The translations under genes were made by a program, and so were the position numbers. From positions 1-48,195 of the forward strand of contig PWRN01000043.1 in assembly GCA_003556225.1 (NCBI GenBank): DNA of 48,195 nucleotides, read 5' to 3'. Of this stretch, positions 9,668-17,337 are shown piece by piece. The stretch is from Syntrophomonadaceae bacterium. GTDB taxonomy: Bacteria > Bacillota > Dethiobacteria > DTU022 > UBA8154. Position 1 is the first letter of the stretch, and each line of letters opens with the position of its first letter. Under the pieces are notes generated by a model. It was not told the DNA's origin. It ran no database searches and was given only the letters and a program-made list of their open reading frames with translations.

Positions 9668-10512
9668 GTCCCCGGAGAGATGGCGGAACTGTGCACAAAG
9701 AGGACAAACATGTATTCGAGCATGTAAAACAGGTCGACCTGGTGGTAGAGGTGCTGGATGCGCGCCTGCCCCGGACGAGCCGCAATGATCGCCTTTACCA
9801 TGCCCTGGCAGGCAAAAGTCGGTTGGTTATGCTGAATAAAGCGGACCTGGCGGATAAAACGGAAACGGGCCGATGGCTGAGTTACCTGGCTGAAGAAAAC
9901 GGGCCCGTTTTGGCATTTTCCAGCAAGGGCCTGGCGGACCTGCCGCGTTTTGAAGCCTTGCTCCGGAAAGAGCGTCCCCGACAGGTTAAATTCAAACGTC
10001 CCCTGCGCTTGATGGTGGTGGGAATCCCCAACGTAGGCAAATCATCCGTGATTAACCGCCTGGCCTACAAACTCGCCGCCAAGACGGGAAACACGCCTGG
10101 CATTACCCGGGGCGCCCAGTGGATCCGCTTACGTGCCGGCTGGGAAATGCTCGACACCCCGGGCATTCTCTCTCCCCACCTCGATCCCGAGAAGCTTTCA
10201 CCGGGACTGGCCGTGATTGGAGCGGTTTCTCCGCAACTCTACGACGTTGAGACCGTCGCCTTGTGGTTGGTAAGCCGCCTACAGGAGAAGAAGCGCTACC
10301 TGGACTTGCTGTTCAAACATTATCAGCTTGGCGCGGTTCCCGGAGATGCCAGCCTGGAACAGTACCTGGAGCGCATCGCATCTTCCCGCGGCTTGCTCAA
10401 GAGAGGAGGGGGAGCCAGCCGGGAAAAAGCAGCACAGCTCTTGCTGAGCGATTTTCGGAAAGGAGCACTGGGGCGCATCACCCTGGAAGTCCCCGAGGAT
10501 CAAGATGCATAA
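9664..10512 (+). CDS. rbgA: Ribosome biogenesis GTPase RbgA (YlqF)
   Basis: A 282-residue circularly permuted GTPase: the G4 motif NKAD (residues 58-61) precedes G1 GIPNVGKSS (about 119-127) and G3 DTPG. RbgA is needed for late 50S assembly (L16 incorporation) in Bacillus subtilis. The N-terminal HVFEHVKQVDLVVEVLDAR is typical. It overlaps lepB by 4 bases and rnhB by 8 bases, so the three genes are probably translationally coupled. The order rplS-lepB-rbgA-rnhB is widespread in Firmicutes. Confidence 0.95.
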   Translation: MSPRRDGGTVHKEDKHVFEHVKQVDLVVEVLDARLPRTSRNDRLYHALAGKSRLVMLNKADLADKTETGRWLSYLAEENGPVLAFSSKGLADLPRFEALLRKERPRQVKFKRPLRLMVVGIPNVGKSSVINRLAYKLAAKTGNTPGITRGAQWIRLRAGWEMLDTPGILSPHLDPEKLSPGLAVIGAVSPQLYDVETVALWLVSRLQEKKRYLDLLFKHYQLGAVPGDASLEQYLERIASSRGLLKRGGGASREKAAQLLLSDFRKGALGRITLEVPEDQDA

Positions 10513-11293
10513 CGGCAATCTACGAAGGTTCTCTTCCTGGACGATCCAGGAAATCCGCTACTACCTGCAAGATCAAACGGAATTGGATGGCACGACCATG
10601 CGAGAGCTGCAGGAAGACGGTCGCAAGGGGGTGCGGGACCTGGTCGCGCGCTACCAGAAAGAGAAAAATGCCCGATCCCGGGCAGCAGAACGCTGGCAGC
10701 GCCTGACACAAAAGGAACGCGCACTCCAGCGAGCAGGGTTTCATCTCATTGCCGGCGTGGATGAAGCAGGCAGGGGCCCGCTGGCGGGGCCGGTGGTTGC
10801 CGCTGCGGTGGTGCTCCATCCCGGGGACGCGCTGCTGTGGCAGCAGGTCAACGATTCCAAGCGGCTTACCCCCCGGCAGCGTCGGGAACAGTTCGAACTC
10901 ATCTTGCGCCATGCACGGGCCGTGGGAATAGCCGCGGTCGAGGCGGAGCAGATCGACAGGATGAACATTCACCGGGCTTCCCTGGCAGCCATGGTACAGG
11001 CCGTGCAGGGACTCAAAATCCAGCCGGATTACCTGCTCATCGACGGGTTTCCCCTTCCCGGGGTCGAAATTTCCCAGGAGGCCATCACGGGCGGCGACGC
11101 GCTGTGTCTTTCCATTGCGGCCGCTTCCATTATCGCCAAGGTCACCCGGGATGAGATCATGAAAACATACAGTGATCTTTACCACGGATACGGGTTTGAA
11201 AAACACAAAGGCTACCCCACGGCTGCGCATAAAGCGGCGATTAAAGAGCTGGGCCTGACGCCCATCCACCGGAGGAGCTTTTCAGCAGACTAA
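10505..11293 (+). CDS. rnhB: Ribonuclease HII
   Basis: A 262-residue enzyme that cleaves RNA in RNA/DNA hybrids and single ribonucleotides in DNA. The catalytic domain begins after an N-terminal extension of about 80 residues, as in Bacillus RnhB, with GVDEAGRGPLAGPVVAAAV containing the first Asp-Glu pair; later acidic residues lie in LLIDGFPLP and the KVTRDE segment. The C-terminus has GYGFEKHKGYPT, conserved in RNase HII. The start overlaps rbgA by 8 bases. Confidence 0.95.
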   Translation: MHNGNLRRFSSWTIQEIRYYLQDQTELDGTTMRELQEDGRKGVRDLVARYQKEKNARSRAAERWQRLTQKERALQRAGFHLIAGVDEAGRGPLAGPVVAAAVVLHPGDALLWQQVNDSKRLTPRQRREQFELILRHARAVGIAAVEAEQIDRMNIHRASLAAMVQAVQGLKIQPDYLLIDGFPLPGVEISQEAITGGDALCLSIAAASIIAKVTRDEIMKTYSDLYHGYGFEKHKGYPTAAHKAAIKELGLTPIHRRSFSAD

Positions 11294-11308
11294 ACGGAGG
11301 AGAAAGGT

Positions 11309-11695
11309 TTGACAGAGGGGAAAAAGCGGCATACATACAAGAAAAACATCGGAAAAGCCGGGGAAGAGGCCGCTGTAAGCTACCTGCAGCAGCGAGAGGG
11401 ATGGCACCTCGTAGAAACCAACTATACCTGCCCCCTGGGAGAGATCGATATCGTGGCCCGGGAGGGGGAGACCCTGGTTTTTATTGAAGTCCGTTCGACC
11501 GGTTCCGCCCATTTTGCATTGATCGAGGAATCCATTACCCGGCGTAAACAAAAAAAAATCAAACAGGTCGCCGCCTATTACGCCAAGGAGAGGAAGGTGG
11601 CCAATGCACCGTGCCGCATCGATGTTTTCCTGGTCGAAATAGATCCGGAAACCCTGGATGAGCGGGAGATCAGATGGATCGAGAATGCCTTTTAA
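11309..11695 (+). CDS. yraN: UPF0102 family endonuclease-like protein YraN
   Basis: A 128-residue protein with the UPF0102 pattern NIGKAGEEAAVSYLQ, followed by LGEIDIVAREGETLVFIEVR. This resembles the D-ExK nuclease fold of Holliday-junction resolvases, but the cellular role is not established. The TTG start is preceded by GGAGGAGAAAGG. It sits between rnhB and comM as in many bacteria, consistent with a link to DNA uptake or recombination. This is the last gene of the first + strand run. Confidence 0.88.
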   Translation: MTEGKKRHTYKKNIGKAGEEAAVSYLQQREGWHLVETNYTCPLGEIDIVAREGETLVFIEVRSTGSAHFALIEESITRRKQKKIKQVAAYYAKERKVANAPCRIDVFLVEIDPETLDEREIRWIENAF

Positions 11696-11724
11696 GGCGA
11701 CGAAGCGGACCGAAGCGGATGATC

Positions 11725-11749
11725 CTGCCGGGGACCGGTCCCGGGGCAG
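11725..11749. terminator. GC-rich hairpin between convergent genes
   Basis: CTGCCGGGGACC and GGTCCCGGGGCAG form a nearly perfect stem with one bulge between yraN (+) and the minus-strand PhoU-like gene. It has no clear T tract on either strand, so termination is an inference from position and stem strength only. Confidence 0.35.
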
Positions 11750-11773
11750 TCTCCCGGGGCCACGGGGAAGCGC

Positions 11774-12382
11774 CTAGAGTTCCTTGAGGTCCGTCGCCAC
11801 CGCGTTTAAATGCCAGAGGATGTCTTCAAAGGCGTCCAGCATCTGGATGAACACCGTCGAGGCTTTGGCCGGGCAAATTCCCTGGCGCAGCCTTTCTTCA
11901 TGTTCAATGGCGTAGCGGCGAGAGATCAGTTCGTACTTGTTGGTTTCACGAAAGATGTAGCGGAAGAGAACGGGGTTCCTGCTGATCAACAAGTCGTTCA
12001 GGTAGCTGTAAATGGCCCGCACGCCCTGGAACAGCCCCTCCATTTCCACGGCTGCCGTATGGGTGAAACGGACCGCATTGTTGTTTTTGATGCGGGTGAT
12101 GTTGATCAGTTTATCATGGTCGAATTTTAGCTTCTGCATATGGCGCAGCAGCGAATACAAGAGAGCATATTCTTCCCGCGTAACGTCCGTGAGCTCCTTT
12201 AGTTTCTGGGAAAGCACGTTTGCGAAAACGAAGATTTCCCGGTTCTTCTCTTCCGCGCTTTCCAGGGCTTCCTCGTTGCGGTTCATATACCCCTCGAACG
12301 TGTCATTCATGATCTCATTGGCACTGGAAGCGATGCTTTTTAGTAAGTCGACGATTTCTTTGTTGGTAAAAATGGTCACCAT
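11774..12382 (-). CDS. PhoU-like all-helical protein (function unknown)
   Basis: A 202-residue, predicted all-alpha protein with no signal peptide or membrane segment. Its pattern (IVDLLKSIASSANEIMNDTFEGYM, here split: residues 9-32; then heptad-like helices with EEALESAEEKN and a histidine in LKFDHDKLINITR) resembles PhoU domains and the helical tails of Na/phosphate symporters, but the similarity is weak and I do not claim the function. ATG at 12382 has GGGAGG 8 bases upstream; GTG 12391 abuts that site. It is transcribed against both neighbours (yraN, comM) from its own promoter, so it is probably monocistronic. Confidence 0.55.
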   Translation of the reverse strand: MVTIFTNKEIVDLLKSIASSANEIMNDTFEGYMNRNEEALESAEEKNREIFVFANVLSQKLKELTDVTREEYALLYSLLRHMQKLKFDHDKLINITRIKNNNAVRFTHTAAVEMEGLFQGVRAIYSYLNDLLISRNPVLFRYIFRETNKYELISRRYAIEHEERLRQGICPAKASTVFIQMLDAFEDILWHLNAVATDLKEL

Positions 12383-12402
12383 CAGCCACACCTCCCGTCA
12401 AA

Positions 12403-12431
12403 ATTATAACACAAACGCGATGACTTTTAAA
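12403..12431 (-). promoter_or_regulatory. Promoter for the minus-strand PhoU-like gene
   Basis: On the minus strand TTTAAA (12431-12426) and a perfect TATAAT (12408-12403) are spaced by 17 bases, about 20 bases upstream of the ATG. The AT-rich patch stands out against the GC-rich surroundings. Confidence 0.6.
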
Positions 12432-12478
12432 CCGTCCTTTGCACGTACAAAGCTAATCGCATAGACCGCAGAAAGAGG

Positions 12479-14026
12479 GTGTCAGCACTGCTTTCAAAAG
12501 TAATGACCTGTACACTGCTTGGCCTGGAAGGCCACGAGGTATCCGTAGAAACAGATATCGCCAATGGGTTGCCTAATTTTGGCCTGGTCGGCCTGGCTGC
12601 CCCGTCTATTAAAGAGGCAAGAGAGCGGGTCAGGGCTGCCATGAACAACAGCGGGTTCCAGTTTCCCGCGAAACGGATCACCGTCAACCTGGCCCCGGCG
12701 GACATTAAAAAAGACGGGACTTCTTTCGACCTGGCCATGGCCGCGGGGATCCTGGCCGCCACGGGCCAGGTTCCCGAGAGCGCGGTGAAAAACAAGATCT
12801 TTGTCGGAGAGCTTTCGCTCGACGGCCAGCTGCGTAATATTCCGGGGGTTTTGGCCATGGCCCTCTCCCTAAAAACCATCAACGGCGCCGGGGAATGGAG
12901 CCTGGTCCTCCCGGCAGGCAATGCCGAAGAAGCTTCCATGGTGCAAGGAATCCCCGTGATCGGTGTGAACAGCCTGCAGGAACTGGTCCATTATTTGCGG
13001 GGAGAATTGGTCATCCCCGCCTGGGAGGGCAGCCCGGACCATCTCTTTGGGCATCGCGACTGCCCCCAGCAGGCGGACTTCCAGGACGTCAAAGGGCATT
13101 TATCCGTGAAGAGAGCCCTGGAGGTCGCCGCAGCAGGAGGCCACAACCTCCTTTTAACGGGTCCACCGGGTACCGGAAAAACCATGCTGGCCCGGAGAAT
13201 CCCGTCTATCCTGCCTTCCATGACCCTGGAGGAATGCCTGGAAGTGACCCGCATCCACAGCGTCGCCGGCCTGATTAAGCCGGATCAGCCCCTGCTCATT
13301 GCGCGTCCTTTTCGTTCCCCCCATCACAGCGCGACCGTGGCCAGCATTTTGGGAGGGGGAAGAATTCCCCAACCAGGCGAGGTCAGCCTGGCCCACCGCG
13401 GGGTGCTCTTCCTGGATGAATTTCCCGAATACGCCCGGGAAGTGCTGGAAGGGCTCAGGCAACCCCTGGAAGACGGGGAAGTACACCTGGCCCGGGCGGA
13501 GCTGACCCTCACATACCCGGCCCAGTTCATGCTGGTTGCCTCCAGGAACCCCTGTCACTGCGGCTATTATGGGCACCCAAAGGTGCTCTGCAGCTGTTCG
13601 CCGGCGCAGGTCGCGCGCTACCATCAGAAATCTTCCGGTCCCCTCTTGGACCGGGTCGACCTGCACATCGAAGTCCCGGCCCTGGAATACCGGGAACTGG
13701 AGGAGACGGGTGCCGGTGAATCCTCATCCGTGATCCGGCAACGGGTGGAAAAGGCACGGCAGCTCCAGCGGGAAAAATACCGCAAAATCAACGCGGCATG
13801 CAATGCCCATCTCTCGCACCGCCAGCTGCAGAGATATTGCCCCCTGAACGAAAAAGCGCGCGCCATCCTGCGCCGGGCTTTTGATACCCTGGCCCTTTCC
13901 ATGCGGGCCCATGACCGGGTGATCAAGGTGGCACAGACCATTGCGGACCTGGAGGGTGCGGAAGGCATCGATGCTACTCACATCGCCGAGGCGGTGCAGT
14001 ACAGAAGCCTGGACCGGCGGGAGTAA
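12479..14026 (+). CDS. comM: ComM/YifB family Mg-chelatase-like AAA+ ATPase
   Basis: A 515-residue protein with an N-terminal Lon-protease-like domain (residues 1-170, including VNLAPADIKKDGTSFDLA), Walker A GPPGTGKT at 228-235, FRSPHHSAT, Walker B GVLFLDEFPEY, and a cysteine cluster CHCGYYGHPKVLCSCS typical of the Mg-chelatase subunit I-like group. ComM is a hexameric branch-migration helicase that helps integrate DNA during natural transformation in Gram-negatives; in Firmicutes the role is inferred. dprA, another transformation gene, lies 20 kb downstream, whereas in many relatives the two are close. GTG 12479 is the chosen start. Confidence 0.93.
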   Translation: MSALLSKVMTCTLLGLEGHEVSVETDIANGLPNFGLVGLAAPSIKEARERVRAAMNNSGFQFPAKRITVNLAPADIKKDGTSFDLAMAAGILAATGQVPESAVKNKIFVGELSLDGQLRNIPGVLAMALSLKTINGAGEWSLVLPAGNAEEASMVQGIPVIGVNSLQELVHYLRGELVIPAWEGSPDHLFGHRDCPQQADFQDVKGHLSVKRALEVAAAGGHNLLLTGPPGTGKTMLARRIPSILPSMTLEECLEVTRIHSVAGLIKPDQPLLIARPFRSPHHSATVASILGGGRIPQPGEVSLAHRGVLFLDEFPEYAREVLEGLRQPLEDGEVHLARAELTLTYPAQFMLVASRNPCHCGYYGHPKVLCSCSPAQVARYHQKSSGPLLDRVDLHIEVPALEYRELEETGAGESSSVIRQRVEKARQLQREKYRKINAACNAHLSHRQLQRYCPLNEKARAILRRAFDTLALSMRAHDRVIKVAQTIADLEGAEGIDATHIAEAVQYRSLDRRE

Positions 14027-14033
14027 TCTAGAA

Positions 14034-14286
14034 CTTGGTGATCAAGCTTACTCAGGCATAAACCCTTGTTTCCCTGCTTGCCCTCAGCGAACAACGGATT
14101 TGCCTGCTTCAAAAGGCGCGCAGGGGTTTCAGCAAAGCCGCCTCAACCTGTTTGAGCGAGCGTAGCGAGGGAGTATTTGAGGCGGCCTGAAACCTCGAGC
14201 TCCGGGACAAGCCTTGCCGCAAATCCCGTGACTGAGGGCAAGCAGGGAAACGGCGGCGAAACCTGGCTCAACTTAATAGCCAAAAT
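14034..14286. repeat. Palindromic intergenic element, copy 1 (core in orientation A)
   Basis: GTTTCCCTGCTTGCCCTCAG (14068-14087) and its exact reverse complement (14232-14251) enclose a 144-bp core. Inside the core GCCGCCTCAA and TTGAGGCGGC, bracketed by GGTTTCAG/CTGAAACC, make a second nested hairpin whose loop holds GAGCGAGCGTAGCGAGGGAG. Outer flanks also pair partly (CAAGCTTACTCAGG with CCTGGCTCAACTT). No open reading frame of note and no transposase gene. A TATAAT (14288-14293) follows directly, 24 bases before the thioesterase gene. It can fold into a very long hairpin in RNA or single-stranded DNA. The second copy is at 47876-48124. Confidence 0.85.
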
Positions 14287-14316
14287 ATATAATTTACAAC
14301 AAAGGATGGTGCCGGC

Positions 14317-14718
14317 ATGGATTACTGTGAAGAAGTCCTGGCGAAATACGAGCAAGACCTGTTCCCCCGGGGGTTGGGTATTCGTATCCTGGAGCTGAAA
14401 CCGGGGGAGTGCCGGGTTGAAATGACGGTCAGGGAAGAAATGACCAACTTTCACGGGATTACCCACGGCGGCGCCATTTTTGCCCTGGCCGACACCGCTT
14501 TCGGGTTGGCTTCCAATTCCCGGGGCCCGGCCGTGGCCCTGCAGGTGAGCATGAACTTTCTTGCCCCTTCCCGCCAGGGGGAGGTCCTGCGAGCGGAAGC
14601 CCGGGAAGAGTGCCTGACAAACTCCACGGGCATTTACAGCGTCAGCGTGAAAAAAGAAAAGGGAGAGCCGGTGGCGCTTTTTCGCGGGACCGTCTATCGC
14701 ATCAAGGGCAGGGGATAA
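14317..14718 (+). CDS. PaaI-type hotdog-fold acyl-CoA thioesterase
   Basis: A 133-residue single hotdog domain with the PaaI signature NFHGITHGGAIFALADTAFG (residues 44-63), where the HGG turn and the following Asp form the catalytic pocket. The family hydrolyses aryl- or acyl-CoA thioesters in the cytosol; the substrate cannot be told from sequence. ATG has AAAGGATGG 8 bases upstream. It is the first gene after repeat copy 1 and ends in a strong terminator, so it appears to be a single-gene unit. Confidence 0.85.
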   Translation: MDYCEEVLAKYEQDLFPRGLGIRILELKPGECRVEMTVREEMTNFHGITHGGAIFALADTAFGLASNSRGPAVALQVSMNFLAPSRQGEVLRAEAREECLTNSTGIYSVSVKKEKGEPVALFRGTVYRIKGRG

Positions 14719-14741
14719 AACCGCCTTTTGCCCTCCTGTGC

Positions 14742-14771
14742 AGCCCGACAGGCGGGCTTTTTCTCTTTTTG
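14742..14771 (+). terminator. Intrinsic terminator after the thioesterase
   Basis: AGCCCG-ACAGG-CGGGCT stem-loop (14742-14758) followed by a T-rich run to about 14770. This is a canonical rho-independent terminator 23 bases after the stop. Confidence 0.85.
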
Positions 14772-14848
14772 ACCGCAGTTTTATCTTTCCAGCGGCAGGA
14801 TTACGTGATAACATAGATCAAACATACGCTCATGATGGGGGAAAGAAG

Positions 14849-15151
14849 ATGCAAGGGCAAACCTGGAAAGAAGCGAAGGGAAATCGGATCATTATCAGCG
14901 TGATTGGCCCGGACAGGGTGGGAATCATCGCCGGAGTCGCCAATGTCCTGGCTTCCAACGAGATTAACATCCTGGATATCAGCCAAACGACGCTGCAGGA
15001 ATACCTGGCCATGGTGCTGATCGCCGACCTGAAAAAAAGCCGCATCGACCTGGATACGCTGAAAGACCAGCTGCACCAAAAAGGCCAGGAACTGGGGGTT
15101 CGTATCGACGCGCAGCATGAAGACGTGTTTCAGTTCATGCACCGAATCTAA
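14849..15151 (+). CDS. ACT-domain protein, UPF0237 family
   Basis: A 100-residue protein formed by one ACT domain ([21 protein letters not shown], here split around residue 12-32) followed by [25 protein letters not shown] domains bind amino acids or similar small ligands and regulate partners. This gene is immediately followed by a UPF0210 gene, a pairing seen in many Clostridia and archaea, which suggests that the ACT protein is a regulatory partner; that is inference. ATG 14849 has GGGGGAAAG upstream. Confidence 0.88.
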   Translation: MQGQTWKEAKGNRIIISVIGPDRVGIIAGVANVLASNEINILDISQTTLQEYLAMVLIADLKKSRIDLDTLKDQLHQKGQELGVRIDAQHEDVFQFMHRI

Positions 15152-15173
15152 TGCTGCGGATGGAGGCGAAAAG

Positions 15174-16532
15174 ATGTTAACCATTCAAGAAATCCTGGAA
15201 ACCATTAAGATGGTCCAGGAAGAGAAGCTGGATATCCGGACCATCACCATGGGGATCAGCTTACGAGATTGCAGCCATCCCGACCCGTACGCCGCCTGCC
15301 AGCTGATCTACGACAAGATCCTTCGCCTGGCATCCAACCTGGTGGAGGTGGGCGAGAAGATTTCCCGGGAATATGGTTTGCCCATTGTCAACAAGCGCAT
15401 CTCTGTTACACCTGTTTCCATGATTGCCGAACCCAGCCGCGTGGATTCATACCTTCCTTTCGCGCAGGCCCTGGACCGGGCGGCGAAGGATGTCGGGGTT
15501 AATTATATCGGTGGATTTTCCGCCCTGGTGCACAAAGGCTGCACCGCCGGGGACGACATCTTGCTGGATTCCCTGGCCCCGGCCCTGGCGGAGACTGAAA
15601 GGGTTTGCGGTTCCGTCAACGTGGCCACGACACGGGCGGGGATTAACATGGATGCGGTCTACAAGATGGGTCATGTGATCAAGGACCTGGCCCGCTTAAC
15701 AGCCCGGGAAAATGGCCTGGGCTGTGCGAAGCTCGTCGTCTTTGCCAATGTCCCCGAAGATAATCCCTTTATGGCCGGGGCGTTTCACGGGCCGGGCGAA
15801 CCGGAGTGCGTCATCCATGTCGGTGTCAGCGGGCCCGGGGTGGTGAAGCGCGCGGTGGAGAAGGTGCCTGGCGCCGACCTGGGCACCATCAGCGAAGAGA
15901 TCAAAAAGACGGCGTTCAAGATCACCCGCATGGGTGAACTGGTCGGTCGTTCCGCCGCGGAAAAACTCGGGGTTCCCTTCGGAATCGTGGATCTATCCCT
16001 GGCGCCGACACCGGCCGTGGGCGACAGCGTGGCCGAGATCCTGGAGGCCATGGGCCTGGAGCGCTGCGGCACCCACGGCAGCACGGCCGCCCTGGCCCTC
16101 CTGAACGACGCGGTAAAGAAAGGCGGCGCCATGGCCTCTTCCTCCATCGGGGGCCTTTCCGGGGCCTTTATCCCTGTCAGTGAAGATGCGGGGATGATCC
16201 GCGCCGTGGCCGATGGCTCCCTGGGCATGGATAAGCTGGAAGCGATGACCTGTGTTTGTTCCGTGGGCCTGGACATGATTGCCGTTCCCGGGGAGACACC
16301 GGCAGAGACCCTGTCAGCCATCATTGCCGACGAAGCCGCTATCGGGGTGATCAACCAGAAAACAACGGGTGTACGCATCATTCCTGTTCCCGGCAAGAAG
16401 GTGGGAGAAATGGTGGAGTTCGGCGGCCTACTGGGTCGGACCCCGGTGCTTCCGTTGAACCGTTATTCTTCTGCCGGCTTTATCGCGCGCCGGGGAAGAA
16501 TTCCGGCGCCCATCCAGAGCTTAACCAATTAG
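15174..16532 (+). CDS. UPF0210 (DUF711/PFL-like) family protein
   Basis: A 452-residue protein with the UPF0210 features [14 protein letters not shown], the central [14 protein letters not shown] and [17 protein letters not shown], and the end [16 protein letters not shown]. The fold is related to pyruvate formate-lyase-like barrels, but the family has no confirmed reaction and the glycyl-radical motif is not obvious to me. The start ATG 15174 follows GGAGGCG. It is 22 bases after the ACT gene and is followed 17 bases later by an orphan CxxC protein, so all three probably form an operon. Confidence 0.88.
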   Translation: MLTIQEILETIKMVQEEKLDIRTITMGISLRDCSHPDPYAACQLIYDKILRLASNLVEVGEKISREYGLPIVNKRISVTPVSMIAEPSRVDSYLPFAQALDRAAKDVGVNYIGGFSALVHKGCTAGDDILLDSLAPALAETERVCGSVNVATTRAGINMDAVYKMGHVIKDLARLTARENGLGCAKLVVFANVPEDNPFMAGAFHGPGEPECVIHVGVSGPGVVKRAVEKVPGADLGTISEEIKKTAFKITRMGELVGRSAAEKLGVPFGIVDLSLAPTPAVGDSVAEILEAMGLERCGTHGSTAALALLNDAVKKGGAMASSSIGGLSGAFIPVSEDAGMIRAVADGSLGMDKLEAMTCVCSVGLDMIAVPGETPAETLSAIIADEAAIGVINQKTTGVRIIPVPGKKVGEMVEFGGLLGRTPVLPLNRYSSAGFIARRGRIPAPIQSLTN

Positions 16533-16549
16533 CAAGGGAGGGCTTTCCC

Positions 16550-17125
16550 TTGAGGCCAAAAGAAAAACGCCAGCTGCAGATCGTTCGAGAGGTGCTCGCG
16601 CTGTTGCAGGAATACCAGTCCGTGCGCAGGGAAAGCGAGATCGAGGGGGTCTCCGATGGTTTTATGTTCAAGTATTACAAGGAAATGGCCCGGCTGGCGG
16701 AAGAATTGGAGCACCAGCACCACACCCTTCCGCAAAGTCGTTACTGCAAATTTTGCAGGCAGGATGCGCTTTTCATGTCGATCATGCCCACGACCATCGG
16801 CGGGGTAGGGACAGTCAAGCCCGAGAGAGTTGCCGATTGGTACGAGTCCCGCTCCCTTTCCAGTGAAGGGCTGTGCAGGGTATGTGAACCCCAGGTGGCC
16901 CGGGAAATAGAAAAGCGGGGCCACGTGATCAACCAGTGCATGGGGAAGATTCAAAGCGAAAACAACCGGGAAACGTTGAAAAAACTGTGCACCCTGATCC
17001 TGGAGCATGCGGAATATCTTTCCGCCTTCGAGAAACAATCCATCTCTACCCTCGACCCGCCCCCTTCCGCTATCATCCAGGAGTACCGTGAATTGTACCG
17101 GGTCCTGGATGATGCCTCCAGCTAA
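16550..17125 (+). CDS. Uncharacterised protein with two CxxC pairs
   Basis: I do not recognise this 191-residue protein. It starts with TTG (16550) behind AAGGGAGGG, giving MRPKEKRQLQIVREVLALLQ. It is mostly helical, soluble, with C66xxC69 and C109xxC112 that could form one zinc-ribbon or iron site, and an EHQHH segment at about 54-58 that could add ligands. No signal peptide. Because it follows the ACT and UPF0210 genes with 17 bases of spacing, it may serve the same pathway. The 212-bp stretch after it contains no gene I can support. Confidence 0.6.
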   Translation: MRPKEKRQLQIVREVLALLQEYQSVRRESEIEGVSDGFMFKYYKEMARLAEELEHQHHTLPQSRYCKFCRQDALFMSIMPTTIGGVGTVKPERVADWYESRSLSSEGLCRVCEPQVAREIEKRGHVINQCMGKIQSENNRETLKKLCTLILEHAEYLSAFEKQSISTLDPPPSAIIQEYRELYRVLDDASS

Positions 17126-17337
17126 GAGCCGCGCGCGGACTGCATGCCCGCTGCCGGCACGGTGCAGGGAGCCCTTAAACAGTTTCTCACGGCAGGCTTG
17201 CGTTGAGAGAACACGCGGTCGGGATCAACCCACAGGAGCGCACAAAAGGCATGCGCTGCCTCAGCAAGCGTCATGATCGGTCCGTATGAAGAAATGGAAG
17301 TACATCTCATGATTTGCCAGGGCATTGATCTTGCGGA

